64,000 bases of DNA, from assembly GCA_963978895.1 (NCBI GenBank), contig OZ022243.1:7205682-7269681 (forward strand), in the 5' to 3' direction. Of this stretch, positions 38,224-49,846 are shown in pieces. The notes beneath the pieces are model-generated. The model had not been told where the DNA came from and ran no database searches. It saw nothing but the letters and a program-made list of their open reading frames with translations. Source of the stretch: Erpobdella octoculata. Its lineage: Eukaryota; Annelida; Clitellata; Hirudinida; Erpobdellidae. Every line of letters starts with the position of its first letter. Within the stretch, counting starts at the first letter, position 1. The position numbers and the translations under genes are program-made.

Positions 38224-39430
38224 GAATAAGGCGTAAGGCACATTGCCTTCTTGCTTCTCAGTCAAGGTATCCTGAAATCGTCTATATTCCAAATTTCAGA
38301 TCAAAGGCATACTTTGTTGCAGAATTCAACAAACATGTGAATCTAAAGAATAATAGCGTTTAAAAAGTTTAATATATCGGTTATTACCAGGATCCAGGTC
38401 TTGATGTTACTAATCGTCTTCTCGTTGAATACGAGACTCATGAGCCTGGCCAGCGGGCCATCCTCGTTGACGGCTCGACACTTCTGGAAGACGTCACAGT
38501 AACCCCTGTAGTTGTCACACGGGGCACCTGCATTAGGGTACAAATGTCACGGTTAGTTTTTGTTTTAAAAGTGAACGCGTTTTGATGATCGGATGACTAT
38601 AGAACAAGAACAGACCGGCAGGAAGTTGGATTCCGATGTCTTTCATACCGACGGGATCTATCAAATCGAGTAATTTTTTGTTTTCCACCTTAGACATGTC
38701 CTTTATGCTTCCTGTACTGATGCATTTGCCTGTTTCAGGATCTGTAGATATTTTTTAGTTGAACAATTTAACTACAATAAATATTATGCAATCAAACTTT
38801 CTAATGAACTCCTTCCGAAAACTTATAATGTTTGAAAAAATATGTATCTCACATACTCAAGCACGAGACAAAGCAGAGCTGTCCCATATCAAAAGACTTG
38901 TCATCGGTCGGAGCCTCCATGGAGCACATCGTCCAGTTCACCAACTCGCAAACTGAACCCGAGCAATCCTATTAAAACATATTCGTTATACTATTTTCTG
39001 TAAATAATGCTGACGATCGAAAGAAATGAAACAACTTCTCTTACCCCATTCTTGCAAACTTGAGTCTTTGAATTACACAGCGTGTAATCTGCCTTGGACT
39101 TTGGAGGGGGACATTTTGCACTAGAGCCAGTGTAGGAGGCTAAGGAAAACCAACTTTTTAACACAACTATTCACAAAGTAATTTGCAATGCAGTGTCACT
39201 TTGTTCTACTGACTACTCTAATAATGAACAGGTATAGCTTAAAAAATAAAAAAAGAAATTGATGACATCTAGAAACATTGAAAAAGGATATGTGCAGTAA
39301 GACACTTCACTACATTCCTTTTCTTGCAGGCACACCACTTTAGGAATCGGTGGAGTGAAGGAACATCCGGAACCAAGACAACACGGACCCTCGGAAGGAC
39401 TTTAAAGAAAAAAACTGTTTACTGAAAACA

Positions 39431-39490
<60 letters not shown>

Positions 39491-39685
39491 CCTATCATAG
39501 TCGTAGCACTATAGTTATATATATATATAACCTATCATAGTCGTAGTCTAATGTTAAGTAGCTCCGAAAGACTGAGACTTCTAGCCATCATTTTTTGGGG
39601 ATGGTCGGTGGCTCAGTTGGTAAGAGCGCTTGCATTTAGGCGAGGCGGTGTTGCCGTAGACACGTGGGTTCGATTCCTAGTAGAG

Positions 39686-39720
<35 letters not shown>

Positions 39721-42700
39721 CTGCATCTTAAATTTGAGAGTCAGACAGTAAAAATTAAAACACCCTAAAATGAAATCTCGTGGCCTAGGCATTAGCGCGG
39801 CTTCTAGACAAACTTTGATTTATGCAACTTATCAGCAAAAGCTACACACTTTCGATAATAAGAATTCAACCATCTGAATACCTGCAAGTAGAATTTTCTC
39901 TTCTCCGGCAGTGTTTTGAAGATTCTCGTTCGTAACAACAATGATCCGGATGCATCTCATTTTTGCAGTCCGTTAAAAATCCGCAATCGCATTCCTCACC
40001 TTCTTCAACGATACGATTGCCGCAAAATGCTTCCTGACTTTGAGTGAAACAGTTGTCTTTGCCGTTTTGTTCGTTCAGCACGGCATCCAACACCTGGAAT
40101 GCGATATCAATCCGATTTTATAATACAACCCACTCGTCACGAATATGAATAACAAACCAAAGTGATGTTTCCAATGCTGCAGGAAGAAAATTCGTGGTTG
40201 TTTGGCTTGTCACCACTGGTGGCAGATGCAAACATGATGAAATTGCCGTTGAGATTGTTTGGATTGTTGAGAGAAGGAACGCACATCTCCCCACTGTCAT
40301 GCTAAGAAACAAGTCATTCAACTAATAAACAAGTCATTCAACTAATAAACAAGTCATTCAACTAATAAACAAGACATTCAACTAATAAACAAGACATTCA
40401 ACCAATAAACAAGACATTCAACCAATAAACAAGACATTCAACCAATAAACAAGACATTCAACTAATAAACAAGACATTCAACTAAGAAACAAGTCATTCA
40501 ACTAATAAACATATTGCATTGTAGTGTTTTAATTATGCCCTAATAGGGCAGTGATTCAAATCTTTCTCCCTACTTATTTTAATTAACATATTCCTCTTGC
40601 CTTGTCTTGAGCTATCTTCCTAGCAGCAAATCAAATTAATAAACTCAATAGTTTTAATTTTTACCTGTTCCTAAAATGATTTACCTATTTTTTCTAAATT
40701 TCTAGATTGAGCTGACCGGATTTAAACCTCATTCGCCAAAATTTTAAGGCTTTTTTGGCCGAATTGGGAGGGGAATAACTTTTACATCTGTGTTCGTGAC
40801 GTACTCTGACCAGTAAACTGCTAACTAAATTTGACTTCTATTTCTCACATTGCAGTTTATCAAACAATTCTTCTGAATCTCATCAGCACATTAAACTGCT
40901 CCCCATGTTTTGCAGTATCTAGTTTCAATGGAACCAGATTGAGCTGAACCTGGTTTTTTTAAGTTCTGCTGACAATGTAAAAGCAGCAGATTTTTGCAAA
41001 AGATTTGCGAGCGTCAGTCAATTCAAATAATAATATAATTCAGTGCAATTTAGATAATGATATAATTCATCAATATGATTCAGTACAATTTAATTGATGC
41101 CACAAATTCTAGATCTGCAGAGTGTTTGCATCTTTATTGGCAGTATCAGAAGTTATCTTAATTTTGTCAGTCATTTAAAACAACTAAAGAAGTTTTTTTT
41201 AATGCTCCACGAACAAGTAGTTAACATAAAAATAAGAACTATGAAGAATTAGCAATTATTGAAAGAAACTCACAGGTGAACCAAAGTTGTGTCCAACTTC
41301 ATGAGCAAATGTCAAGGTTGAAACCTTGGGAGGAACGCGTGAACCATAATTGACAAGCGTAACGATGCCTGTGTTAAGACTTTTGTAGATCATTCTCTGG
41401 TTCTCGTTGTACTGCTTCCATCGTTCACACAGTCCTCCACTGGCTCCTGTTAACAAACCATCAATGATTGCTTCGTAAGAAGAAATAAATGATTAAGTAC
41501 CAACCGACATCATAGTTTTTACCAGCAACATCCTCAAAAAGTGTGCGTAACAAATATATCATAACATTTTAAGTTTCTGCCACATCATGTTTAAGAATGT
41601 TTTTTTTTCATTGTTTATTCTGCCGTTCTTCAAGTTGTAGTTTACCAAGGGGTAAGAAAGATAGTTTTCCCGAGGGAAATCCGGCAGAAATCATAAGACT
41701 GAAATTATTTGAATTAACGAGGCTCCAATGGAATATGTCCATCCAGCTGGACATAAAGAACCAAAATGCTACTGCTTTAAACATAAGAACGAATACCAAT
41801 AAAAAGAAAAGGTTTGCAGAGTTTTATTTGTGTATTGTGAGAAATACAAATTTACGCTTGATTGAGACACTGGTCAGCCTTAGGATACGAAAAAATCAGA
41901 ATGAATGATGTAATAACAGAACCAAAAAAACAACAGGTTTTTTTGCAACTCCCTTTTATTTTGGATTTGTTTCTTAGAACATAGATAAAACAACTTTTTA
42001 AATTAAAAGTTTCAACTTGATTGGATGTATGTTTATTTTCGCTTCCAAAATTTCTCCAAAAACAAGCAAGAATGGTGGTGAAGTTAATATAAGGGATCTA
42101 AAAATCAGACTTAAGCGTAAGAATTTTCTAAAAAAATTAAAACGGTAAACTGTACTTATCTACAGAATATGGGAACACCTATCCTGGAAGTTGTACTGAA
42201 AAAGCATCGTTTATAAATATCTTGAAAGAGAGTGAATTGCAGTAGGAAACCAATTAACTTTTAAAAAAAAGCAATTTCACCAACTCAAATATGATCCGAC
42301 CCAAGCAAGCCCGAGCGTTCCTTGAGAGAAATCTCTGTACGTGAAGACGTAGGCGAGACAGAACAAGTCGTGATTGGACAGCGAGTTGAGATTGAGGAAG
42401 TTACTGACGTCGACGTTCGTTTTGCAGAAAGGATTGTCGTTTGGTCGCTCGCATTCCGTTGAGACGTTGATCTGTGTGGTGGGTTGGAAAACAAAACAAT
42501 TCAGCTATTATGTTGATAAAAATGACATACTTTCTTACATACAAATATCAGTTTGTTAGAATACAGAAAAAGATTTCAATATTAAATTAACAAAAACAGT
42601 CCTGAAGTGTGCACAGTGTTTGCTTTATTTTACAAGCATTTTATGATAATTCTTAAAGAAAGTAAAAAAAAACTGAGTTTAAATAAACACAAATTTTCAT

Positions 42701-44440
42701 AATTTTCTTGGGACAGCATAGCTAAAAATTACATTAATCTATTATTATTATTATTTAGCAGTAATATCAAACAAAAAAGAAAATAATTAAAAATGAAATA
42801 CAATAACAACAACACAAAATAATTTTAACTCCTACAAACCAGAACTCTGTGAACGGCAAATGTGAATCCCGTAAATGGACCGATATCTTGATACTTGAAC
42901 ACCGTGTTGCTGTATATCTTCTTAATACCATCAACATGACTCGCAAACAAGGACGTTATTTCTTCTCTAGCTCTCTCATAGGTCTGAAATTCATGTATGG
43001 ATTTAATTTGATAATATTTGTATTAAAATAAATAAAAAAAAACAACTGAGATTTTAATAAAATAAATAAGCTTAAAATGACATAGAAAAAGTCTTACATA
43101 TCCAAGTCCTCCTGTTTTATCTGAAGGATTACGAGTCATATAATCCCACAACATCGGGTCTGCTTGGAGGAAGAGAGCGCACATTCGATTCTGATTGGAT
43201 GGATTCGGTGACCTTTTCTTTTTACTTGACCTACCTGAGTTTTCATGACGATGGTAACGGTGCTCAAAATCCGATCTCGTCTGGTTATAGAAAGAAATGA
43301 TTTTAGCAGGAGAGAACAGTATTTATAAAAATGTAGAAAAATTCTATACATATATATATACACAACTAGCAGGGTTCTTCGGAGTTCTTTTGGTTTTTTG
43401 TTAATTTTTTCTCATTTCAGTCGATAAAAGAAAGAGCAGAATTTATTTAATTGGCTTAACTTTCTCCTGCATGGAGATTAGCTCAGTGCCAAATTGTATT
43501 CAAATTGCTCCAGAGTTTCGGATGTGACTCTGGAACACACACACACAACGCACCTTGCCTATGCATAGACAACAAGCAAACAAAATAAATTTTTTTTTAA
43601 ATTTAACCTCTTCAGGTGAAGGAACACCAGAATGCTGCACTTGTTCCATCCAATCATGTATCTTGGATTCTGATAAGCCACACCCCGTTTTTTGATCACC
43701 ACCATCATCAGCATGATCATCAGCATGAACGTGAACACCATCATCAGCATGATCATCAGCATGAACGTGAACACCATTATTTTCTCCAGAATCTTTATTA
43801 ACTGCTCTCTTTTTTCTTCAAAATTGAAAAAGATGAAAAACGATAACAGACTGTCGTTTCGTGTTACAAATCATCGGATCAAGAAAATGAAACTCTGTGT
43901 CTCATAAACAATGATTCATAAACAATGTTAGATATTAAAGCGAATAAATAATTAATTTATGATTCTCTTAAAATGATTAAAAATTGTAATGAAGTGATGC
44001 AGAAATGTTGTTTCCAATTCTATCCATTGTGTGAAATGTAAAGTTGGTTCTCAAAGATAGAGTGGCATTTTGCTAATTTTTACTATATGTGTGGTCAGTA
44101 GCCCTCTTTAGAAGGAGATATTGGTGAAGCTGAGCCAAGCAATAAAGTTGGACATTTTTTAAGCTAAACCAAAAATGATGACGATGTTCATATGGTTTAT
44201 TCAAAATTTCCTTATGGAACATATATGAACAAATTTATAAACTATTTTATCCACATCCATATATAATCTTTCTTAGATCTATTATGAAAATGCCATGTAA
44301 GAAAAACAACAAACGAGATTCTACTGTACTAAAGTTGAAAAACTAGATAAATACAGGAAAAACGTATTAAAATGGACTCTTGCATAGTACAGATGTATTC
44401 GTCCGTTTCAACTATTGCTTCAACCACTAATTACATATAT

Positions 44441-44481
<41 letters not shown>

Positions 44482-45826
44482 CCATATCGTCACTGGTTTG
44501 ACGGATTATTTTCTTCAGTTCGTTTTAACAACATTTTACTGTACTATAAAGTTTATAAGTTAAAAAAATTTAATAAAATAACTTGTAACTTCCTGATACC
44601 CACCTGAGATCATGTGGATGTGTAACGTGAGATTCGTGGTAGATAACTGAATGAAAAGGCATCATTTGAGGAAAATATATTTCTGATTTGTCCACATAAA
44701 ATGTTCCAGAATGTTCCGTGTCGATGCGCCCGGAAAACACGCCATCTATAATCGAGCCGTGAACATAAGACAACGGCTCCCCTGAATCAGATAAAACATT
44801 ATTTATTGAAACAAATATTTTAAACCAAATAATTAAAACTAAGTAATTTACATGCTCAACAGTTAAATAGTGTCACCTTCCAAAACTCCCTGGTAAATGT
44901 GCGACACATCCAGTGGAACGGTTGATCCATCGGGTTGAATGGATTCGGCATCAGGCAAGAAGGTGTTTGTATCTCTTTTCAGTTTTAGGTTGAATGTTCT
45001 GAAAAAAAATTAACTGAAATTATACATTCCATGCATAGAATGGAGATCTCTGAATCTATAATTTTAATTTTTATTAATGTAAGAAGATGAAACAATTCTC
45101 TTCTTTCGTCACACTGTCAAATTTAAAGAAGAACGTTTCGGCATGCTGCCAAATTTAAAGAACTTAAAAATTTCAAATTATTTAAAAGCCTATTGAAAAT
45201 ATAAACCTTTCGTGGGAGTTGAATTTTATTTTAACAACAGAATTGTGTGGGTCACTGGATCTTTTATTTCTTACATGTGTGTTGTGAACAGTCCAAGTCT
45301 CATATGATAGACCCTCATAATGAGATATATATTCATTTAGAGACTGTTGTCTTTCTGGAAAAATATTTATTCAATTTTTAATGTTATAGTAATAATTATT
45401 AGTTTCTATAATTATACAATACAATGGAGATAATCAAAAAGTGAAATAAAGTGATCACGACAGGGCATGGTAGAACAAATCTACGCCTCACAGAAAACTA
45501 TTTTAGTTGCTTTACCTACAAATGAATCATCATATTCTATTTCTAGATTAAATTTTGGTATCTTTGACAAAAATTCAACGTTCAAGGCTGACCAGGTAGG
45601 CAAACTTTTTCCAATAAAAAAAACTAACAATTTTTATTTCTTGTAAATCTTTTTTAACTATCTATAACACTGTTTTTGTTTAAATTAATTTTAAGCTTTC
45701 GAAAATTAATTTAATCATTGTCTCAGTAAATTAGATTAAATTTAATTGATTAAATATAGAAATTCTTTGTTATATACCTGCGATCACATACGATATACAG
45801 AGCAAACTCCAAAAGTAAAAGCTCAT
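36943..45826 (-). CDS. ADAM10: ADAM10 / Kuzbanian-type disintegrin metalloprotease (19 exons, 921 aa)
   Basis: Membrane zinc protease that sheds ectodomains (Notch, Delta and others in known animals). Exons, 5' to 3': 45826-45778, 45587-45516, 45354-45207, 44998-44877, 44781-44604, 43806-43608, 43280-43098, 42983-42840, 42471-42285, 41446-41274, 40301-40158, 40093-39882, 39399-39292, 39129-39045, 38968-38857, 38741-38616, 38527-38388, 37391-37215, 37149-36943. All phases close. Features: signal peptide ([16 protein letters not shown]); prodomain with [14 protein letters not shown] and FHSVIYHES; candidate cysteine switch C232; furin-like KKKR (276-279); catalytic [12 protein letters not shown] (476-487), split by an intron; disintegrin and Cys-rich regions; [14 protein letters not shown]; membrane span about 797-815 after HWWAVG; then VHTPSSNP as in ADAM10. 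The tail is Pro-, Ser- and Arg-rich with PPPPYTP. It is longer than vertebrate ADAM10 (748 aa), partly from a His/Asp repeat in the prodomain (about 202-226). The exon 6 acceptor is unusually purine-rich, so that boundary is less sure. Intron 13 appears to be U12 AT-AC. Confidence 0.93.
37630..37995 (+). repeat. Uncharacterised dispersed repeat, copy 3
   Basis: Same blocks as the 18620 and 21285 copies (TTTTTAAATCCTTTATTTTA, CTAACTTCCCGTCATCCAAT, TTCACAGCTTACTTGTT). It lies in the ADAM10 intron between exons 17 and 18. Confidence 0.65.
38190..38222. repeat. Short (ATT)n microsatellite
   Basis: About eight TTA copies within an ADAM10 intron. Confidence 0.8.
39130..39291 (-). other. Probable U12-type AT-AC intron in ADAM10
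   Basis: The minus-strand intron begins ATATCCTTTTT, the canonical U12 AT-AC donor, and ends CTACAC. TTCCTTAGC, a near-match to the U12 branch site, places its branch adenosine 11 nt before the last intron base. Removing it joins codons in frame and gives C-T-G-S-S-A-K-C, the same Cys spacing as known ADAM10. The best GT-AG alternative (gtttct donor with the CTTAG acceptor) is out of frame and hits a stop. Confidence 0.8.
39429..39730. mobile_element. (TA)n arrays flanking a tRNA-like SINE head
   Basis: TA arrays lie at 39429-39488, 39517-39529 and 39690-39717. Between them, 39601-39690 contains GTGGCTCAGTTGGTAAGAGC (A-box-like) and GGGTTCGATTCC (B-box-like) on the plus strand. The arms do not form a complete cloverleaf with a plausible acceptor stem, so I read this as a tRNA-derived SINE head rather than a tRNA gene. 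It lies in an ADAM10 intron. Confidence 0.5.
40303..40512. repeat. 20-bp tandem repeat, about 10 copies
   Basis: Direct copies of AACAAGTCATTCAACTAATA with T/A and T/C variants, directly upstream (minus strand) of the ADAM10 exon 11 acceptor at 40302. Confidence 0.9.
44436..44489. repeat. (TA)n palindrome
   Basis: ATATGGATATATAT and its inverted copy ATATATCCATAT flank a TA run. It lies in an ADAM10 intron. Confidence 0.8.
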
Positions 45827-46210
45827 ATTGATCTTCTTTCGTGTAAAAAAACATCAAAGCTTTTCATAACAAGACCTAAAACGCAAATTTATCCTAGGCA
45901 ATTCACCAGCTAATTGTAAACAAAAAACCCATCACTGTTTCAGGGATGGTCAAAGTAAAAGCACCTCAGCGTTTTCAGCAGCCGAAGAGCTTTTTGATGT
46001 AGGACCCTTTAAAATGATTTTGATAAATTTTTAATCAAAAATTGGTAAAATTACAATAACAATATATAAAATAAAAAACATTGAAAACATTGAAAACGTA
46101 TAGTGTCTTAGCGAGTTGTGCAAATTAGGCGTAAGTTACGTGTTACGTGCACGGGCAGAGGCGGCGATTCAGCAAAACTTTTTTTAAATTTAACCTGGAG
46201 AATCTTAAAA

Positions 46211-46212
<2 letters not shown>

Positions 46213-46298
<86 letters not shown>
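46213..46298. repeat. (TA)n microsatellite at PLE insertion site
   Basis: About 86 bp of TA directly left of the Penelope-like element. A shorter TA run (50088-50112) follows its right end, so the element probably inserted into a TA array. Confidence 0.9.
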
Positions 46299-46304
<6 letters not shown>

Positions 46305-46453
46305 TCTTGCATATAGCGGTACGATATTTTCTTGTACACAAACTCCATTGAATATAATTGCCCATTTTGTATTTGTTAATTTTTTTGCCAAAGACTCAAA
46401 ACGTCGAAGGGAAGCCCGTTGTTGGGAAGATAAACTATTAACGAATTCCTTGT

Positions 46454-49400
46454 TTGCAGCAATGGGCAATTATATTCAATGGAGTTTGTGTACAAGAAAA
46501 TATCGTACCGCTATATGCAAGAAACAAATTACTAAACTACTCCAAAGCGGCCAAACAATACAATTTGCCTCGTCACGGAGTTAACTTGCGTTCTCCTAAA
46601 GATTGTTTGACAGCCAATGACGACACTACTGAACGTTTTGCTTGCAAACGGAATTGTAAAACTGTTTATGGTCTACAGCGTGTTAAGAATGAATTGCTAT
46701 TATGCCGTAATAAGTTGGATTCCTTGGAAAAGAGTTATTCGTCTCAACGCACCGCCTTACTTGATTCATTTTTTGATTCTTCATTGCAAACGGATCTTAA
46801 ATTGTATATTACTTCTTTTGTTAACCATCTTGATTCTAAAAAAAGATCAGTCATTCAGAGCAAGCTTTCTCGGCTGTATGGAGGTAATATTTGCTTGAAA
46901 GAAAAAGTTAAACATTTTGTGAATATCTCAGACTATACACCTACTCCTGATGAACTCGAAATGTTAGAGATGGGTTATAACTGCCACGTTCAGCAAAGAT
47001 ACGACCCTCTGGTAAAGCAAACTGAATTAGAAGTGTTGTATCGTAATATTATGCATTTCGTTTCTAATGGTTCTTTAACATGTAATCCGAGGCTCAAAGT
47101 GCTTATGGCTCGCGAGGGACATGTCCATCGAAACGACAAAAGAAAGTATCTTCCTCAGAAACTCGTAAAAGCTGCCAAATCCTTAAAAGAGAATAAAGAC
47201 ATAATTATCAGAAAGGCTGATAAAACCAACACGTACGTTCTTATGAATCGTTCTGATTACATCAATAAAATCAATGTTATTCTTCAGGATACTAATAAGT
47301 TTAAAAAAATCACTTCTAGTTCTTTGGACGATCTTAAGAGAAATGCCAATAGATTGATTTCCATTGCTAACTCACAATTACGTCCAGACACTCGGTTTTG
47401 CCAGATCATCGGCGAGTACGGCCCTGCTTATATGTACGGCAACATAAAAATACATAAAAACGGATTTCCATTAAGACCTATAATATCGCAGTGTCCTACT
47501 GCTGTATATTCTCTCTCAAAATCTATTAATAACCTGATCTCTCCATATTGTCCATCAACATACAGTTTAAAATCTACTTCTCAGTTTATCGATTTAATAA
47601 GAAGTTCTCAACCATCTAATGGCATTATTGCATCCTTGGACGTAGAAAGTCTCTTCACAAATGTACCGGTATTTGAAACTATCAAGATAATTTTAAATTG
47701 TGTTTACCATAACAGCAACCTTTCTCCTCCTTCTCTCCAAGAAAGTGTCTTGTCCGATTTATTGCGCTTATGCAACACTGAAGTTCCGTTCACTGGCCCC
47801 GACGGTGTTCTCTATGTACATGCCGACGGTGTGGCTATGGGATCGCCGTTGGGTCCTACATTTGCAGGATTTTATATGGGACATTTGGAAAATAAAGTGT
47901 TCAACGGTATTCTTCAACAACCACATCTGTATGGACGATATGTCGACGATATTTTTGTCTGTTGCCGCGACGTTTCCGAACTAATGGTTTTGCGTGATAC
48001 TTTTGAGGAACATTCTGTATTACATTTCACGTTTGAATTGAGTGACATTAACCGGCAGTTACCATTTCTGGATACGCTAGTCTCTCAGTTTGAGTCCGGT
48101 CTGAAACTGAGTGTTTATACGAAGCCGTCTTCGACTGGGGAGACTTTAAATGCACTTGGATATTGCCCAGATCGTTATAAAGTTAATGTTATCAATAACT
48201 ACCTACACAGAGCCTACCGTGTTGCAGAGAATTGGATTGAGTTTGATCGTGAGACTCAAAAAATTAAAACTTTACTGGTGAACAATAATTTTACAAACAC
48301 TGAAATAGATAAAACTATACAGGTGTTTTTGGACAAAAAGCTTGCAAATACTATGGGAGTTGTTGCTGATTGTGGAAAAAAACTTCCCATAGCGTTATAC
48401 TATGGAGCCCAAGTGCATGGAGGACTGGAGACTGATGGAAAGGTTCTTAAAGATATTATCTCAAACAATGTCTTTGTCAATTCTCCTGATACCCACCAAT
48501 TAAAAATAATAATCTACTACAAAACTAAAAAAACTCATCAATTAGTTATGAAAAATAATCTGGTTAATTCTAATTTTCTCAAGAGAACCAACGTAGTTTA
48601 TCAGTTTCAATGCCCTTTTCAACACGATAATAAAACTAGTTACATTGGACAGACTCGAACAACTCTGGCTAGAAGATTGACGATGCACGTTCAGGGCGGG
48701 AGTATCCGTGCTCATTTCCTGCGTGAACACAAAGCCATTCCTCTTACAAGATCAATATTGAATGAAAATACTACAATACTATCTTCTTCTAATGATATAT
48801 TGCGGTTAAAAATACAGGAGGCCTTATATATACATAGAGAAGCACCTATCATGAACATTCAGCGAGATGCCTTTAATCTCACATTACAACTATTTGGAGA
48901 TTATAAAACTCTAACTTGTGAGGTCAAAAATATAAAGCCCAAACTTAACAATTCTTCGGTAAAATTAACTTCTACCTGTACCCAGGGTCCTGAGATTGTC
49001 GGTGGAGTTACAGGTGGTGCGACTGATTTTGAATTACACAGTGGCTACAGTGGTGAGCCCGTTTCCAGTCGTCCCGTTCCAAGTCCTGCCACCGATATCT
49101 TTTTTGATGCGGACACTTCATTTTCTTCTTTCGAGCCGTGCGGGGAGCAGTGTGGTGATCCTGTTGAAGATAACTTAGATATCGGCCCCTCGTCCATGTC
49201 GACATCTGCTATGGATCATATCGTGGACCCTGAAAGTGGCGGCGGTGAGAGCAGTGACGGCTCTCGACACGAAAGCGTTGGCCAGCCGGTCCGCGACAAC
49301 TCGTCATCTACGTGCGATCGGGTTTCGGTAGATGCGACATTGTGTGACGACCGTGCTGATGAGATTGTTTCGATAAATGAAGCAGTTGATGATGAAAATG

Positions 49401-49465
49401 TTCTTTTGGCAAGAATGGCGGCAGTTCTGCATTGTGACAATATAACTATGCGACGTCGACGATAA
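46454..49465 (+). CDS. Penelope-like element reverse transcriptase with GIY-YIG endonuclease (1003 aa)
   Basis: Single uninterrupted ORF. The reverse transcriptase copies element RNA and is related to telomerase RT; the GIY-YIG nuclease nicks target DNA. Motifs in order: IIIRKADKTNTYVL (about 248-262); GNIKIHKNGFPLRPIIS (about 332-349), a Penelope hallmark; SLDVESLFTNVP (RT motif A, about 395-410); GVAMGSPLGPTFAGF (motif B); YGRYVDDIF with the catalytic YVDD at 496-499; and LPFLDTLV. A GIY-YIG-like segment (VVYQFQCP then TSYIGQTRTTLARRL, Tyr-Ile-Gly at about 730) and RAHFLREH follow. The last 120 residues are acidic and Ser-rich with no known fold. The first 25 codons lie in the terminal repeat, so the true start may be further in. 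No frameshift or stop is seen, so a young, possibly active copy is likely. Confidence 0.9.
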   Translation: MQQWAIIFNGVCVQENIVPLYARNKLLNYSKAAKQYNLPRHGVNLRSPKDCLTANDDTTERFACKRNCKTVYGLQRVKNELLLCRNKLDSLEKSYSSQRTALLDSFFDSSLQTDLKLYITSFVNHLDSKKRSVIQSKLSRLYGGNICLKEKVKHFVNISDYTPTPDELEMLEMGYNCHVQQRYDPLVKQTELEVLYRNIMHFVSNGSLTCNPRLKVLMAREGHVHRNDKRKYLPQKLVKAAKSLKENKDIIIRKADKTNTYVLMNRSDYINKINVILQDTNKFKKITSSSLDDLKRNANRLISIANSQLRPDTRFCQIIGEYGPAYMYGNIKIHKNGFPLRPIISQCPTAVYSLSKSINNLISPYCPSTYSLKSTSQFIDLIRSSQPSNGIIASLDVESLFTNVPVFETIKIILNCVYHNSNLSPPSLQESVLSDLLRLCNTEVPFTGPDGVLYVHADGVAMGSPLGPTFAGFYMGHLENKVFNGILQQPHLYGRYVDDIFVCCRDVSELMVLRDTFEEHSVLHFTFELSDINRQLPFLDTLVSQFESGLKLSVYTKPSSTGETLNALGYCPDRYKVNVINNYLHRAYRVAENWIEFDRETQKIKTLLVNNNFTNTEIDKTIQVFLDKKLANTMGVVADCGKKLPIALYYGAQVHGGLETDGKVLKDIISNNVFVNSPDTHQLKIIIYYKTKKTHQLVMKNNLVNSNFLKRTNVVYQFQCPFQHDNKTSYIGQTRTTLARRLTMHVQGGSIRAHFLREHKAIPLTRSILNENTTILSSSNDILRLKIQEALYIHREAPIMNIQRDAFNLTLQLFGDYKTLTCEVKNIKPKLNNSSVKLTSTCTQGPEIVGGVTGGATDFELHSGYSGEPVSSRPVPSPATDIFFDADTSFSSFEPCGEQCGDPVEDNLDIGPSSMSTSAMDHIVDPESGGGESSDGSRHESVGQPVRDNSSSTCDRVSVDATLCDDRADEIVSINEAVDDENVLLARMAAVLHCDNITMRRRR

Positions 49466-49803
49466 CGTTTTGTGTAAAATTACGTGGCATTTTAATTAAT
49501 TAATTTAATTTTGGCAATTCTTCAGAGATGGTTTCCGTTTTAACAATGTCATGGTTGCGCGAGATTTGATGTAGATCTGTCGTTTGACAATTAATAGATT
49601 TTGCTTTTCGACCGTATTTTTTTATTTTTTATTTTTTTTTTAAATGTATAACAGTTTTATTATATAATTTATTTTTAATATCTCCCTATAGTAAAATAAA
49701 TTAACATGTCATTCTCGAAAAATAAATATTATTATGTTGTTCCATTATCGGTTTTAACTAATTTCACTTTTCATTAGTCTATCCATGTTTTGTTTCTCTT
49801 TTC

Positions 49804-49846
49804 GGGCTCTGATGATGACAAACTAACTGTCGAAACGCGTTAGCCC
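49804..49846 (+). ncRNA. Hammerhead-ribozyme-like motif of the Penelope-like element
   Basis: Core CTGATGA (49809-49815) and GAAA (49832-49835). Helix I: GGGCT (49804-49808) with AGCCC (49842-49846). Helix II: GACA (49817-49820) with TGTC (49828-49831) closing a 7-nt loop. A minimal, self-complementary CGCG helix III is followed by TT before the predicted cleavage site. There is one extra T between CTGATGA and helix II relative to the strict consensus. Hammerheads are established features of Penelope-like element termini. Confidence 0.7.

Noticed and set aside
39240..39291. GT-AG donor (gtttct) for ADAM10 exon 13
   Set aside because: Joining it to the CTTAG acceptor before exon 14 shifts the frame and hits a TAG within a few codons.
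39601..39690. tRNA gene on the plus strand
   Set aside because: Box-like motifs only; arms and acceptor stem do not form a proper cloverleaf.
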